Assembly: GCA_947561585.1 (NCBI GenBank)
Contig: CANNZV010000923.1
Span: 62,001-126,000, forward strand
DNA from: Caprella mutica
Lineage: Eukaryota > Arthropoda > Malacostraca > Amphipoda > Caprellidae
DNA: 64,000 nt
Reading direction: 5' to 3'
Shown piece by piece: positions 23,953 to 36,400 of the stretch. How positions within the stretch are numbered: position 1 is the stretch's first letter; every line of letters begins with the position of its first letter. The notes below the pieces were generated by a model. The model had not been told where the DNA came from, did not search any database, and worked only from the letters and a program-made list of their open reading frames with translations. Both the position numbers and the translations under genes were made by a program.

Positions 23953-24360
23953 GGTCCTGGACACTTTTGAGTTTTATTTTAATTAAATTATTTCATCCAA
24001 CTGTTGCTCTTTTAATAATTGTTATTTTCATTCTGACAATTTTTTTTCTACAATTTTCCAATGTTCCACCATAAGTCAGCTACTTGAAGACAAATATTAG
24101 CCACTGTGTTTGTAAACTGTTATCATTCATTCTGTGCACTTGAGAATTATTTCTAGTAAGGATCAGCATGCTATGATCTAGCTACTAATTTTAATGTTTT
24201 TAGTTGAAATGGGTAAGTATGGTACCTAGGTAGCTACAACTGAAATATTTCTCAATGTTCGATATTTACAGATTTTTTATGTTGACTCAGTTTTACAATA
24301 CTGAGATTTTTTAGTTTATTGATGTATTTAGAGATCCCTTTATAGTAATCTTTTTTAACC

Positions 24361-24611
24361 ATGTGTGTAATATGCATGGTACAGCATTTCGGGATAGCGA
24401 TGTACAAAGGCACCCAGTCCCTCTTAGGGGGCAGACAGGCCGATTATGCCGTAGATGGGGAAAAGGAACCAGAGCCCCTCCCCAGGGGGCTGCAAGTTAC
24501 CCCAAAGAGACGGGATTGGAGGTCCTACTTCTGTTGTAAGTCGTGAGGCGATAGTATCGACAGCACATTTTCTATATCAACGCCATACATCTATATTATC
24601 TTCACACTGCT
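24361..24611. other. GC-rich segment of unknown nature
   Basis: It stands out from the AT-rich surroundings, and AGCCCCTCCCCAGGGGGCT can form a short hairpin near 24474-24492. Two short ORFs cross it (61 and 64 aa) without a recognisable domain. It could be an exon of the phospholipase D transcript or an old retroelement fragment. It ends exactly where a MITE begins (24612). Confidence 0.35.
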
Positions 24612-24776
24612 GGGTAAGTTACGAATTATTGGTCGGTTTCACGTCTTAGTTCTTGTTAGAAAAAACTATATAAAAATTATTGTATATATTATGAATACCA
24701 AATTAAATAATAATTATTATAGTTTTTTCTAATAAGACAGAAGAAGTGAAACCGACTGATAATTGGTAACTTACCC
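24612..24776. mobile_element. Hairpin MITE, GGGTAAGTT family
   Basis: Inverted ends GGGTAAGTTACGAATTATTG and GATAATTGGTAACTTACCC. Its start makes a consensus donor (GG|GTAAGT) on the plus strand. Confidence 0.8.
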
Positions 24777-24914
24777 TAGGTACTTTGTAGCTTTTTTATG
24801 GCAACCACGAACACTCTACTCGATATCATCAATTTTGCTAGTATAATTTACAACACGGCTGTGGATGTACTAGATATTCTAATATGTCCAGGTTTCACAT
24901 AATTTATCTGTATG

Positions 24915-25090
24915 GGGTAAGTTCGTAATTATCGGTCAGGTCCACATTTTCGGACACGTAAGAAAAAATTATATAATAATTATTCTATTTTTTATCCATG
25001 ATGCATGGATCCAAAAAAAATTATTATTATTATATAATTTTTTCATACGTGTCTGAAAATGTAGACCTGACCGATAATTAAGAACTTGAC
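24915..25090. mobile_element. Hairpin MITE, GGGTAAGTT family
   Basis: Arms from GGGTAAGTTCGTAATTATCG pair with the 3' end, around ATCCATGATGCATGGATCC. Confidence 0.8.
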
Positions 25091-25612
25091 CTAGTTTTGT
25101 TACTTTAAAAAAAATTCTTCTAAAATGAACCATTTGAAAATTGACTTTAAATCACTTCCTGATGTGAAACCTTCACAGACAATAAAGTTTTATTTGAATT
25201 TTATCAAACTAACAGTCTAACACTATGCCGTATTCTTTTTAAGTTCACTATGAAAGATCAGTGATCACTAAAACCTGATTGGTGAGTTCATTTATTTAAC
25301 ACCGTTTTATAATTAATTTAGTAAGTATTTTCATTGTGTTTCTGTATGTTGCAACTTTATGTGTTTTAATCACTTTGTTCTAGCTTTACACTTTAAATAA
25401 TTTTTCTCTATTTAGCTAAGTAATTTAACTTTGTTGTTATAGTTTACCATATTTTGATTACTCATTTGCTTGCTTTGTATTTAATTTTGCTGATATTATT
25501 ATTGGAATGTAGTATTTTGTTGTGAATTTACTCTCAAAAATATTTCTATACATGGTGCATGCTTTATTTGGAATAAATTTATTATATCCGTAATTTGTGT
25601 CCTATTTGACCA

Positions 25613-25799
25613 GGGTAAGTTCCGATTTATCGTTCAGTTTAACATTCGGTCATATAAGAAAAAACTATAGAATTTAATATTTATTTGTATCCATGATACC
25701 TGCAGGTATCATGGATACCAATTAAAATAAATAAAATTCTATCGTTTTTTCCTAGGTGACTGAAGATGTGAAACTGAACAATAATTCGGAACTTACCCT
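25613..25799. mobile_element. Hairpin MITE next to the phospholipase D acceptor
   Basis: Near-perfect arms (GGGTAAGTTCCGATTTATCG) surround ATGATACCTGCAGGTATCAT. It ends 48 nt before the exon that starts at 25848. Confidence 0.85.
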
Positions 25800-25847
25800 G
25801 TCATGAATCTTCATGGTCAATTGATTGATTTTTAAATTGTTTTCCAG

Positions 25848-28642
25848 GTTGTACTGGCCCATCAGGAGTAGCAGCTAGAGGCAAGATGGTTTTCTTACAC
25901 GGAGTCCTGTACCTGGACATACTAGAGGGCAGAGATCTTCCAGATGTCGATGTGTCCTGGTTCAGATCATCTAAGGATGTATCAGATCCTTACGTCACTG
26001 TTGATACGTGTGTGGGGGGAAAGAGAAGTTGTAGAATTGCAAAGACATCCATCATCTACAACTCTCTGAGTCCTCAGTGGGGTGAAAAGTACAGAATTGA
26101 GATGTGCCACGAAGCTGAGAGTTTCCTCTTCTCAGTCAAAGACTTGGATCTGCTCAAAGTAGAGTGTATGTGCTTTATGAATATCAGAGCAGATGATTTG
26201 CTAACTGAAGAGCCTATAGAAGGTTGGTACCCTCTGATCAGCAAGGGCGGTAACCCAGCTGGCGCACTCAACATATCCATGCACTTCAAGTCTGTAAATT
26301 CGATAACCAGATCCAATGAAGTGCCTGACACTATATTCCCAATGCGCTCCGGATGCAGTTTCAAACTTTACCAGGATGCCCACACCCCAGCCGTTCCTCC
26401 CATTACTGATGTGCCTGGACGGGATGGGGAGCCTTATAACCCCCCACAGCTGTGGAAGGATATGGCCAGGCATTTGGAGGGGGCTACAAAGTTAATCTAC
26501 ATCACTGGGTGGAGCGTGAAGGCAGACCTTAGTATGGAGAGGGATTGTGAAGGCCAGGAGAATCTGGGAGAACTGCTGAAGAGGAAGGCTAGTGAAGGAG
26601 TGAGGGTCTTACTGTTGGTGTGGAATGAACTCATGTCTACTGATATGTACACATCAGGTGTCATGGGAACACACGATGAAGAGACAAGAATATACTTTGA
26701 TGACAGTGAGGTTGAAGTTTTCCTTGCTCCACGCTCTAAAAACAAAGGCAAGCTGATGGAAACTAACTTTGTGTCTACTTGCTACACCCATCACCAAAAG
26801 TCAGTCATTCTGGACGCCCCGATAGAAGGGGACGACAAGCTACGTCTGATTGCCTATGTTGGTGGTTTGGATCTAACAGACGGACGTTATGACACTCCCG
26901 ACCATCCTCTTTTTAAAACACTCCCCTCTGATCACAGCCAAGATTTCTACAATGGCTGTTGTCCTTCAAGTGTCACTGTAGGTCCCAGACAGCCTTGGCA
27001 TGATATCCACGCCTTTGTAGAGGGTCCAGGAGCCTTGGATGTACATCAGAACTTTGTGGAGAGGTGGAGATGCCAAGCCTCTGACAGGGAGAATAGACTC
27101 CTTCCTTTGAGTGACGATGAGTTCAATCTGCAGTGGGAGCCTGAAACTGCAGGCTGGAGCAGTCAATTGTTTAGGTGTGTTCAATAATTCACATATACAG
27201 TGTAACTCCTCTATTGTGAACCTCAGATAGATCACTATTGCTTATTTTTCTTCATTACGGTAGAACTCTTCTATAGTGAATGTAGAATTCTGAGTAAGAG
27301 AACTATACCGTATAGTGAACAAATTTTCTTCAGTCTGCCATGAATAGCATCAGTTTTAGAAAACTAATGGCCCTTCCCATTTTCTGGCAGACTAAATATA
27401 ATTGTTCACTATACTGGATACTTTTATTAGCTACTCATGATTCTACATTCAATATAGTTAAGTCCACTATAAAATAGTTCTACTGTATGAATTTCAATGT
27501 TGATTTACATACATTCTTATCCTTTTAATCACCATGATTTTAATGAATAATTTTTCGGTTCAGTTGATCAATTTTTTCAATCAATGGTTATTTCTTTTTA
27601 GGTCTTCATGATATTATTATTAATTTCATTATTTTTCAGGTCTATTAACTCTGACTCCGCTCAATTTGACACATCAGTTCTGGACAAACTGTTAATGAGA
27701 AAGGGAAGGCTGTACGAAAACACAATCCAAAGAGCCTATGTACACCACATACGACGTTCCAAAAGGTTTGTCTTTTTGGAGAACCAGTATTTCCTTGGTT
27801 CTTCACATGGTTGGTTAACTCAGGAAGCAAAATGCACGCATTTGATTCCACTGGAGATTGTGACAAGGATAGAGACTGCCATAGCAACTGGTGAAGATTT
27901 CCGTGCGTACATCCTAATTCCGATCCACCCTGAGGGAGATCCGTCTTCTGGTGCAGTGCAGGAGATTCTCTACTGGCAGTACCGTACCGTTGAAATGATG
28001 TACCGGAAGATTGCCAAAGCTATCAAAGAAGCTGAAATGGATGCGCATCCCACTGACTATTTGAGTTTCTTCTGCCTTGGCAAAAAAGAGGCTGCAGATG
28101 AAGTTCCAGAAGGGCTCGATGAACCGGACTGTGATTCTGTTGCTGAGAAAGCGCGCAAGCACATGCGGTTCATGATCTACGTTCACTCCAAGCTTGCAAT
28201 CATGGACGATGAGTACATAATAATCGGGTCAGCTAACATAAACGAACGGAGCATGAACGGTAACAGGGACACAGAGATTGCCATCGGTGCTTTCCAGGAT
28301 GATTTCACTAAGGAAACCACCGGCGGCGATCTGGTTCAAGGGGACGTGCACATTTTCCGCCGTGCACTCTGGGCTGAGCACTGTGGTGAGCACAATGAAG
28401 TGCACATCGATCCAAGTACACTTGAGTGCATGCAGTCTATGAGAGCTATCGGAGAGGAAAATCTGACTCATTTCTTGAGTGATGAGCCAGAACACAGAGA
28501 CTCGCATCTCCTCCTCTACCCCATCGACGTAAGTGAAGACGGACACGTTAAAGTCAGGGACGACTGCCCATTCTTCCCTGACACGACAGCTAAAATACTT
28601 GGCGAGAAATCGTCCTTCTTGCCTAATTCTTTGACGACTTAA
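25848..28642 (+). CDS. Plant-type C2 phospholipase D, two exons seen
   Basis: Predicted to hydrolyse phosphatidylcholine and related lipids to phosphatidic acid at membranes, with the C2 domain giving Ca-dependent lipid binding (family knowledge). Exons are 25848-27174 (ATG at 25886) and 27640-28642; the 465-nt intron is GT-AG and phase 2, and joins LFR to SINSD. The product is 763 aa; plant PLD-alpha proteins are about 810. Seen: C2 domain at about 1-135 with DPYVTV and LSPQWGEKY; YQDAH near 162; IYITGWS at 204-210; first HKD H303/K305/D310; ENQYFLGSSHGW at 477-488; second HKD H612/K614/D619 followed by IIIGSANINERSM; C-terminus ending LTT as in plant enzymes. Both catalytic motifs are intact. 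The ATG has a good context (A at -3, G at +4), but the frame stays open to the acceptor at 25847, so upstream coding exons are possible. A PX/PH-type animal PLD1/2 is excluded by the C2 domain and the overall match to the plant type. Confidence 0.92.
27253..27488. mobile_element. Pogo-like MITE inside the phospholipase D intron
   Basis: From GGTAGAACTCTTCTATAGTG to ACTATAAAATAGTTCTACTG. It makes up about half of the 465-nt intron. Confidence 0.75.
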
Positions 28643-29244
28643 AGTGCCAGCTTTATTTAACTAATTAATCAAAAACGAAACTTTAAATGTATTTCATATT
28701 TATATTAAAGAGATCTGAATTTATTTCGTTTATTAAAATTACTGTTATTATTGTATTTTAACAGTGAACTTTATTATTGTTGAATCTCGATGTAATTCGA
28801 TGTTGTGATTTATTCTCGAGTGTCTTGTAACAATATTTAATTCATTGGCATTAGCTTTTAAAGAGTTAGCTTGCCTTTATTAAATCATGTTCAATTAGGT
28901 ATCTATACTATAATTCAATGCCAATTGGGTTAGCTATTAGGTATTATAATTAAAAAACTTGTTGAATGATGTGTACTTATGTGTAATATTTTAGAATCAG
29001 AAATATTGGCAAAAACATTTCGGTTAATCAATATTGTAGCTAATATTTATAAATCAATGAGAAAAGTTCTTGGAAATGGTGCAACCTAGAAATAATTGCT
29101 GTTTGTACTTTAATTGCGATGTACTTAGACTGCACAATTTTAGTACTAGTAGGGAAAGTTTCAGAAACTTTTTGTACAATGTAAATATATACCTCATTGG
29201 GTAAACGTTCAATTACCTTAAAACTTTATGTAGCTACTTTTACA

Positions 29245-29402
29245 TACAGTAGAGCTCCTCTATAGTGATTATAGAGTCCTGAGTAAGGAAGTAGCCTCTA
29301 TAGTGGACAAATTTTCTTTAGCATGTCATGAAACTAAGAATTTTGTTCACTATAGAGGCTACTTTTTTACTCAAGATTCTTCATTCACTATATAGGATTT
29401 CA
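29245..29402. mobile_element. Pogo-like MITE (shortened copy)
   Basis: Left end TACAGTAGAGCTCCTCTATA, right end CACTATATAGGATTTC; the interior is shortened. Confidence 0.7.
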
Positions 29403-29617
29403 TAAATCTATTGAAATATTGTCAATAATGATAAAAGTGTCCGTAATTGATCTTTTACCCTATTTAATTCAATGTGCAATTAATATTTCATTTAAAAGAC
29501 TATGTAGGGTGAACCACAAAAAAAGTATATGCTAATATCTGTTAGAAATTGAATACTATACTAATCTATTATTATTTTAATAAAAAAATTTTAGTTAGGG
29601 TGATCCAGAGAAAATAT

Positions 29618-29749
29618 AGGGTATGTATCGAGTTATTGAACGGTTCCACATTTTCGGTCATATTAGAATATACTATATAATTCAACATAAAATTAGTTAA
29701 TATATATGATCGAAAATTGGTTGTGTCCGATAATTCGAAATTTACCCTA
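29618..29749. mobile_element. Short hairpin MITE, GGGTAAGTT family
   Basis: TTCCACATTTTCGGTCATAT and a diverged complement, ending AAATTTACCC. Confidence 0.65.
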
Positions 29750-30212
29750 GTTTCTCTCTAGCTTTCCAACTAAAACGAAAATCTGTTTAAAAAAATTTTA
29801 ATGGATGCTACTATACTTTAATTTTTTTTGTGGTAGGTATATCCTTTATATTATTTTATCTACAGAATCTCTCTCTCTCTCGTATATTTTAAGTGCCTGT
29901 ACATATTGTTAAATGCCCAATATATTTTAAGTTTTATTTAGATTAATTTTTGTAATGTAGAAGTTAAAAAGAAAACTATTCAGTTTCGTCTGGAATAAAT
30001 AAAACCAAATAATTTTCAATACATTTTTGGAAGACAATTAATGTTTGTAAAATAAAATAATTAATAAACAACTACTGAAAAGGAAAGTCAAACTATAGTT
30101 TTATTCTCGTAAAATAGTTGATTTTGTTAAGAAAAATACTTTTCAAACAACGCACAATTTAATGATTTTTTGTACAAATTTTAACTCAATGACAATGGAG
30201 GCACATTTAATT

Positions 30213-30427
30213 GGATAATTTATGAATTAACGGACAGTTCCACATTTACGAACATATAAAAGAAATACATAATAACTTTTACCTTAATTGGTATCCACGA
30301 TATTTTTATTTATTGGTATCCGTGATACCTGAAGCTATCTTGGATACCAATTAAAACAGCCTTTATTTGATACATTTTCCCTATATGATCGAAGAGGTGG
30401 AACCGTCCAACAACTCGGAACTACCCT
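30213..30427. mobile_element. Hairpin MITE, GGGTAAGTT family, diverged ends
   Basis: Contains GGACAGTTCCACATTTACG, the TTGGTATCC core repeated, and GGAACCGTCC ... GGAACTACCC. Confidence 0.65.
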
Positions 30428-30778
30428 ACAATGCATCAAGTGCTTATTCTAGTTTATAGTTCATTTTTTTTATTGTTAAATGCACGACTCAGACACTTAC
30501 TTAGACTCGCAGTACTCGGAGAGTGGGTGATAAGAATATTATGGCATTGTATTATTTTTTGACTATTGCAATGCCCCATTTACCGACTACTGCCAGTGTC
30601 CGATAATTGAGTGGTTCTCCTAGTTAATTACTGTAAATAATGTTTCAAAAAGGTAATTTAAAGTGTGTTTTTAATGCATTTTTTACCTCTACTGCCATTT
30701 TAATAATAGTCAAATAAACCTTAAATAAAATGGGCAATTAAATTCATTGAATACCTAATTGAATTTAATGTTTATTCA

Positions 30779-31190
30779 CAGAGTAGCTTTTCTGCATCCA
30801 TGAACATTGTCCCAGACTGGTGGTTGGTGATTTTCGTTCATGGAGTAGCTTTTCTGCATCCATGAGCTTGTCACTAACTGGCTCAGGTGACTTTGTTCAC
30901 GGAGTAACTTTTCTGCATCCATGAGCATTGTCCCAGACTGGTGGTAGATGATTTTTGTTTATGGAGTAGCTTTTCTGCATCCATGAGCTTGTCACTAACT
31001 GGCTTAGATGACTTTGTTCATGGAGTAGCTTTTCTGCATCCATGAACATTGTCTCTGACTGGTGGTGTGTGACTTTGTTCATGGAGTAGCTTTTCTGCAT
31101 CCATGAACATTGTCTCTGACTGGTGGTGTGTGACTTTGTTCATGGAGCCACTTTCCTCTCTGACTGCTTCTTCCAGTCCTTTGTATTATT
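30779..31190 (-). repeat. About 61-bp tandem repeat from the composite element head
   Basis: About six units of TGGAGTAGCTTTTCTGCATC plus ATGA..., the reverse complement of the head at 8600 and 50504. The last unit runs into the normal element sequence (GGAGCCACTTTCCTCTCTG). Confidence 0.85.
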
Positions 31191-31194
31191 TAAT

Positions 31195-32305
31195 AAAAAT
31201 AGTTTGATTAAAAGTGAAAAATTAAAAAACAAGTTAATTGTATAAGCTACATCAAAATTATTTCATTGAATTGTTGTAATTTAAATGCATTAAAAATAAT
31301 GAATGGTTATCTCATATTATATAGAAATTTAAACATCGATGTTGAAAATAATTTCAATCCTTATTATCGGAATTGAAAAGCTACGATGAATGATAATATT
31401 TACATTAGTTATCTTGCCATTTAATTTAGATATTTTAGAATATAAATATAATTGATATTATTGTAGGTTAAGTAGTTCTGATATTATTTGAGGAAAATCA
31501 AAATTACGGATTTTTTTTGTATTATCTATTTTATAAATTAAATAAACTCTATTGGGAAAGTTTCGAGTTTTCGGTCAATTTTACATATTCGACCTTATAT
31601 GAAAAAAATATTATTTAACATCTTTGATCGTTAATTTAATTGGTAGGTATCCATGATACATTCTGGTAACATGGATACCAATTAAAATATAAATAATTAG
31701 TTACCGTAATTCAATGGTATTTTTTTCGTCCAATAGTTTAATTTAATTAAAATATTATTAAGAAACATATAAATAGGTTCGTTTATTGTTAATAATAAAA
31801 GTAATTTAAATTATTTCTCGAATTTCTTTTTTTAATAAATGTAATATTATAAGTTTTTTTTATTTTCACCCCTAACTTGAGTAGCTCTTCTGCATCCGTG
31901 CGCCATGAATTTTAAATTCAATAATGGGATAATGAAAAAGGCTAATTTCATCAATAAAATATTATTTAAAATAAAATATATATTTTTATATAATATAGTT
32001 TTGACTAGTGAGAATAATAAGTGCATATAATAATTAAATAGGTATTAGTTAGAATTATGTAAAATAAGAAAAAATATTAAGGTTCTGGTGATCATTTTAC
32101 CTATCACCTATTCAATATTAAAATTATTATATGTTTAATCGGCTGGTAGGTACACATTTGTACCAAATCGTAGCGAATATTTTTGTGTGATATACTAAAT
32201 AAGTATAAATTATCTATATCATTATTAAATAATATCAATCACTACATTTAAAATAGGGTATTTTCTGCTGCATTTCAATAATAGTTGTGACATTTAAGAT
32301 GGTTC
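31195..32305. other. AT-rich; one truncated MITE
   Basis: A truncated GGGTAAGTT-family copy is at about 31554-31700 (ATGATACATTCTGGTAACAT core), and a fragment of the composite head is near 31878. No gene is seen. Confidence 0.45.
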
Positions 32306-32309
32306 AGGC

Positions 32310-32525
32310 AATGCAGTAAAACTCCTGAGTTATGAAGCACTCGAGTAATGAAGGACCTGAGTTATGAAATATTTCTTGTTTATAGAAAACGATATACCTC
32401 AGAAATTGCGTCCTAGTAATCCCTCAAAAATCATAGTTTTTCTCCAATATTTTAATCATAGAAAACGATCAGTGTCCCTGAGTTATGAAGTAACCTAAAC
32501 CTCATAACTCAGGAGTTTCACTGTA
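32310..32525. mobile_element. MITE, CTCCTGAGTTATGAA family
   Basis: Inverted ends GCAGTAAAACTCCTGAGTTA and ACTCAGGAGTTTCACTGTA. A second, diverged copy at 57925-58100 carries a nested MITE at its end. Confidence 0.7.
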
Positions 32526-32650
32526 TATAAACTAAACCATTGATTGTGATTATTATATATTTATGTTATATTATATATGTTCGTTATAGCACTCATTATT
32601 TTCATTAACTCAGAAATTACGTATTTATACCAAAGATGTTTTACTACAAT

Positions 32651-33112
32651 AAGATACACCACTTTCGGGAATTTAGGTCTCAAAAATGCATCGTGCTGCC
32701 ACCTGTGTTTCAAAATGAGTACTACCTAGCAGTAATCCGTTGCTCTGGTTAAATATTTTTTATTATATAAAAAACCGAGACACAATTTGCTGAAAGAATA
32801 TTGTAAGCTAGATGACTGGACCCGTGAAAATTCCTTGGAAATCAAGGAATCTGTCTTACCCATTTTCTGGGGGATATACCGACAGACACCGGTTTCTTTT
32901 AAAATAGTATATTCTGTATATAGATTATAATTCATTAATATCTTTAAGGTATAGGTGACAATACTTGATTTACACCAACTTTATGAGGTGCTATTGATTG
33001 AGCGTGTGTATAACACATTTTGTGACGGACAGACCACATTACATATGTGACGGACGGACACGGGACAGCACGATGCATTCTTGAAATCGTAAATTTCGAG
33101 AGTAGTGTATCT
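32651..33112. mobile_element. DNA element with about 50-bp inverted ends
   Basis: The left end AAGATACACCACTTTCGGG and the complement of the right end AAGATACACTACTCTCG match for about 50 bases through GCATCGTGCTG. No transposase ORF is present. Confidence 0.65.
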
Positions 33113-33274
33113 TCTTGTAGTTTAATATCTTTGTTTTTACCATTATGTTATTCTTTTCTAACTTTTATCAAAGTTCATTTAAACTTATGATTATTTTAAC
33201 TGATCCAGTGAAAAATGAGCAGTTTTGAGATATGCCGTTAACCGTCATTATTATTCCTGTGACGTGTAAATTAT

Positions 33275-33412
33275 GGGTAAGTTTGATGTTATCGAGCAGT
33301 TCCACATTTTCGATCATTCAAGAAAAAAGTATATAAAAGATAAATATATAATTATTATATTTTTGTCAGATGATCGAAAATGTAGAACCGTCTTATAACC
33401 CGGAACTTACCC
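33275..33412. mobile_element. Hairpin MITE in the presumed 3' UTR of the pseudokinase gene
   Basis: Ends GGGTAAGTTTGATGTTATCG and CCCGGAACTTACCC. It lies 29 nt beyond the minus-strand stop codon at 33441. Confidence 0.75.
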
Positions 33413-33440
33413 TAAATATCGCAGCCACCCCAAAACTCTA

Positions 33441-36400
33441 TCATTGCAGTGTTTTAACGTCATTTTGTTTTGATAGAGACAACTCTACTATTTTCTTTGG
33501 CATCGAAGCTAAAATATCATCTAAATTAATATCACTTCTATTCAGTAAACGGATTTGCTTTTCCGCCATTTTCTGAATTTCCCTAAAAGAATTGAAATTT
33601 TGTTTCTGTTTCCTCTCGTTCAACCCAATATTTTCCTTTGCTTCTCTTTTCTTCATTCTGTTTCGTGGTCTTCTTTTTCGTTGTTTTTCTGCCAATTTTA
33701 ATTTTTCGCAATTTCTATTCTCCGGAAATTTTTGAAACGGAAAACTATGCGACTCTCCCTTTTCACCTCCAAACGAGGAGGAAACTTCCGTAGATTTCGA
33801 CAAGAACCTCAGGAGTGTGCTGGAATACTGTGAAAAAATTGAAAGAATTAACATTTCATGCAAAATTACAAAAATAAAAAAAATATTTTTAGATGCTATA
33901 CTATGTATAAGAATAATGAAAGGAAATTCGAAATATATTTGTATAGCTACCTAACTATTTTTTTAAATTAAAAGTTACCTAACTGGCTAACGTTGAACAA
34001 ATTTTACTAGTATATACTCAAAATTTTGATTTAAGTAATAAAAAAATATATAAAAAAATATTGATTCTATAAAACTATTTGTATACATGTTGAAAATTAA
34101 AAACTATTTTTACTATTCATAATAGTTAACAATTATAAATATCTTCTTCATAATCTCATCTCAAAAATACAGTTATAACTAGGGGTTGTAACTATATGTT
34201 TTATAAATCATAGATCCCGAAAATATTTTAGCCGGAAAGAATTAAAGAGTATTGAATGGTTCTACACCAGCGGTATATAGTATTCGATACCATTTCATTT
34301 CGTCTGTGATATTCTTAAGATCTATGATTTATAAAGCATATTGCCACAACCCTAGTGACAATATGCTTTATAAATCATAGAGAATATTATAGACGGAGAG
34401 AATTAAAGAGTATTGAATGGTTCTACACCAGCGGTATATAGTATTCGATGTCATTTCCTTTCGTCTCAACCCTAAAAGTTGAAATGGTCAATTATTTACC
34501 ACCTCAATTACCTACCTGTTTTTTGAGCACGTCAAGCAGGAGGTTGTTGGTTATCTTCACGTCTCCATAGGTACTAGAACACAGTTTCAGAGTCATGTCA
34601 ATGAGCTGGTTGGTGAGACAGGTTTGGGAAGTGTGTGTCTGGTCTTTGACACACCCTAAGCTTGGGGAACTCTTTCGACACGGACATTGGTCGAATCTGA
34701 AAAAGTTAAAATATTTGGAATTAGTTTCATCGTGTAAGAAAAAAAAATTATTATTCAATTTTTATTTCAATTGATATCTAAGTTACCCACTCAAAATAAA
34801 AGTTTTTAATTGGTATCCATGATACCTACTCAGAATAAAAGTTTTTGATTGGTATCTGTGATACCTACTCAGAATAAAAGTTTTTGATTGGTATCCGTGA
34901 TACCTACTCAAAATAAAAAAAATGATTGGTATCCTTGATACCTAAATAAAATAAAAGTTATATACTCTTTTCTTATACGACCGAAAGTGTAGAACAGTCT
35001 GATAATTCGGAACTTAGGCCCTATCACACGGGCCAGTTTCTCATGCCGCAGCAAAGGAAACGGTACATGAAAAACGGCATGACTAAATGTTCACTTAGAT
35101 TGACCGTATTTCTATGCTGCATTATCGTAGAAAAAAAACGCCCCGTGTGATATAAGCCTTAACCCATACCAACTTCTTTCCTAGTTAGTAACCAAAGATA
35201 CACAGAGACTCACTTCTTTTTCCTTGTCAGTTCGTTCTCAATAACTATGCCAGAGTTCAGGAGGAAGACGTTGCTGAGCGTGAGGGAGCCGTAGCTCAGT
35301 CCCCTCCGGTCGCAGTGGTTGAGCGCTGATGAAATGCTCAGTATGAAGCACCAGATCACTTCCTCAGGCACTTCTATGCACCATAGACTGAGGTGGTTCT
35401 GAAATGAAACAACGAGGAGTTAGGTATGGAAGAGAGAAAGAAATGATAATCGGTGTTAGAATTCGGAGAATTGAAGTCTTAGTTGGCTTCTTTTCTTCAT
35501 AGCTCTTTTTGGCTCAGTTTTGAGGATGCCATAATATAAATCCATTGACCCCCATTCTCCATGCCGCTATCACCTCCCATTGGCTCAGCTATTGTGACGT
35601 CATAAAAGCTACCCTAGACTCGAGATGGCGTCCTCCACCAATGTTGTTAATTATTGACATGAATACCAATTCACTTCCTAAGATCCTAAAATTCATTTTT
35701 TTTATAAAAGTTGAATACCATACAGTAGACTTCCTGTATAGTGAATGTAGAGTCTTGAATAAGGAATTTACCCCAAACAGTGAACACATTTTCTTTAGTC
35801 TACCATTGAATGGCCATCAGTTTTCTAAAACGAATTGCCATTTTATGGACACTAATATAGACACTACTTCATTGCTCAGGATTCTGCATTCACATGTAGA
35901 GGATTTTTTACTGTAATACAAAAATGAGCGCCTACCATACGTTCACTCACATGTTTACTTATTAGTAGCATTGTTTCTAACCTGTATTTGTTGCATGGTG
36001 GCTATGGGAGTGTCTAGCAAGTAGAATGTGTTGCCTGTGACGTCATCAAGCACCGTGCCCCAGATGCGCATGATGTGGGGGTGTGCCAACCATACCCACT
36101 CCGAGTCCTGGGTCTCGGGGGATGGGGAACTGGCCCACCGGCAGCTCTAGAGGGTAGAAAAGAAAATTATAATAATAACATATTTCTTAAGAAGGGTACA
36201 TGACATCAGAGATTGATTTCGAGATTGATTGATTGATTTCCCCCTCTCTCCAGTACCCCCTGCCAGGTCATTATACAATCATGAAGTGTGCAGTACAACA
36301 AACTAGCGGATACAACAAACGTAACGTCCTGTCGACGAATTTTCTTTTGACTAAACTTTTGCAGACCGAAATATGGTATCAATTCGTAGGGAATTGATTT

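Larger units (their letters stand above)
28643..30010 (+). other. Probable 3' UTR of the phospholipase D gene
   Basis: No further coding sequence is seen. A Pumilio-type TGTACATA is at 29898-29905 and AATAAA at about 29994, which would end the transcript near 30.0 kb. Two MITEs lie inside. The extent is inferred. Confidence 0.4.

Noticed and set aside
24361..24546. 61-aa ORF in a GC-rich segment
   Set aside because: No domain, an overlapping ORF of similar length in another frame, and no clear splice acceptor; kept only as an unassigned segment.
26074..28546. Minus-strand ORFs of 80-105 aa within the phospholipase D exons
   Set aside because: Antisense shadows of a clearly conserved coding sequence.
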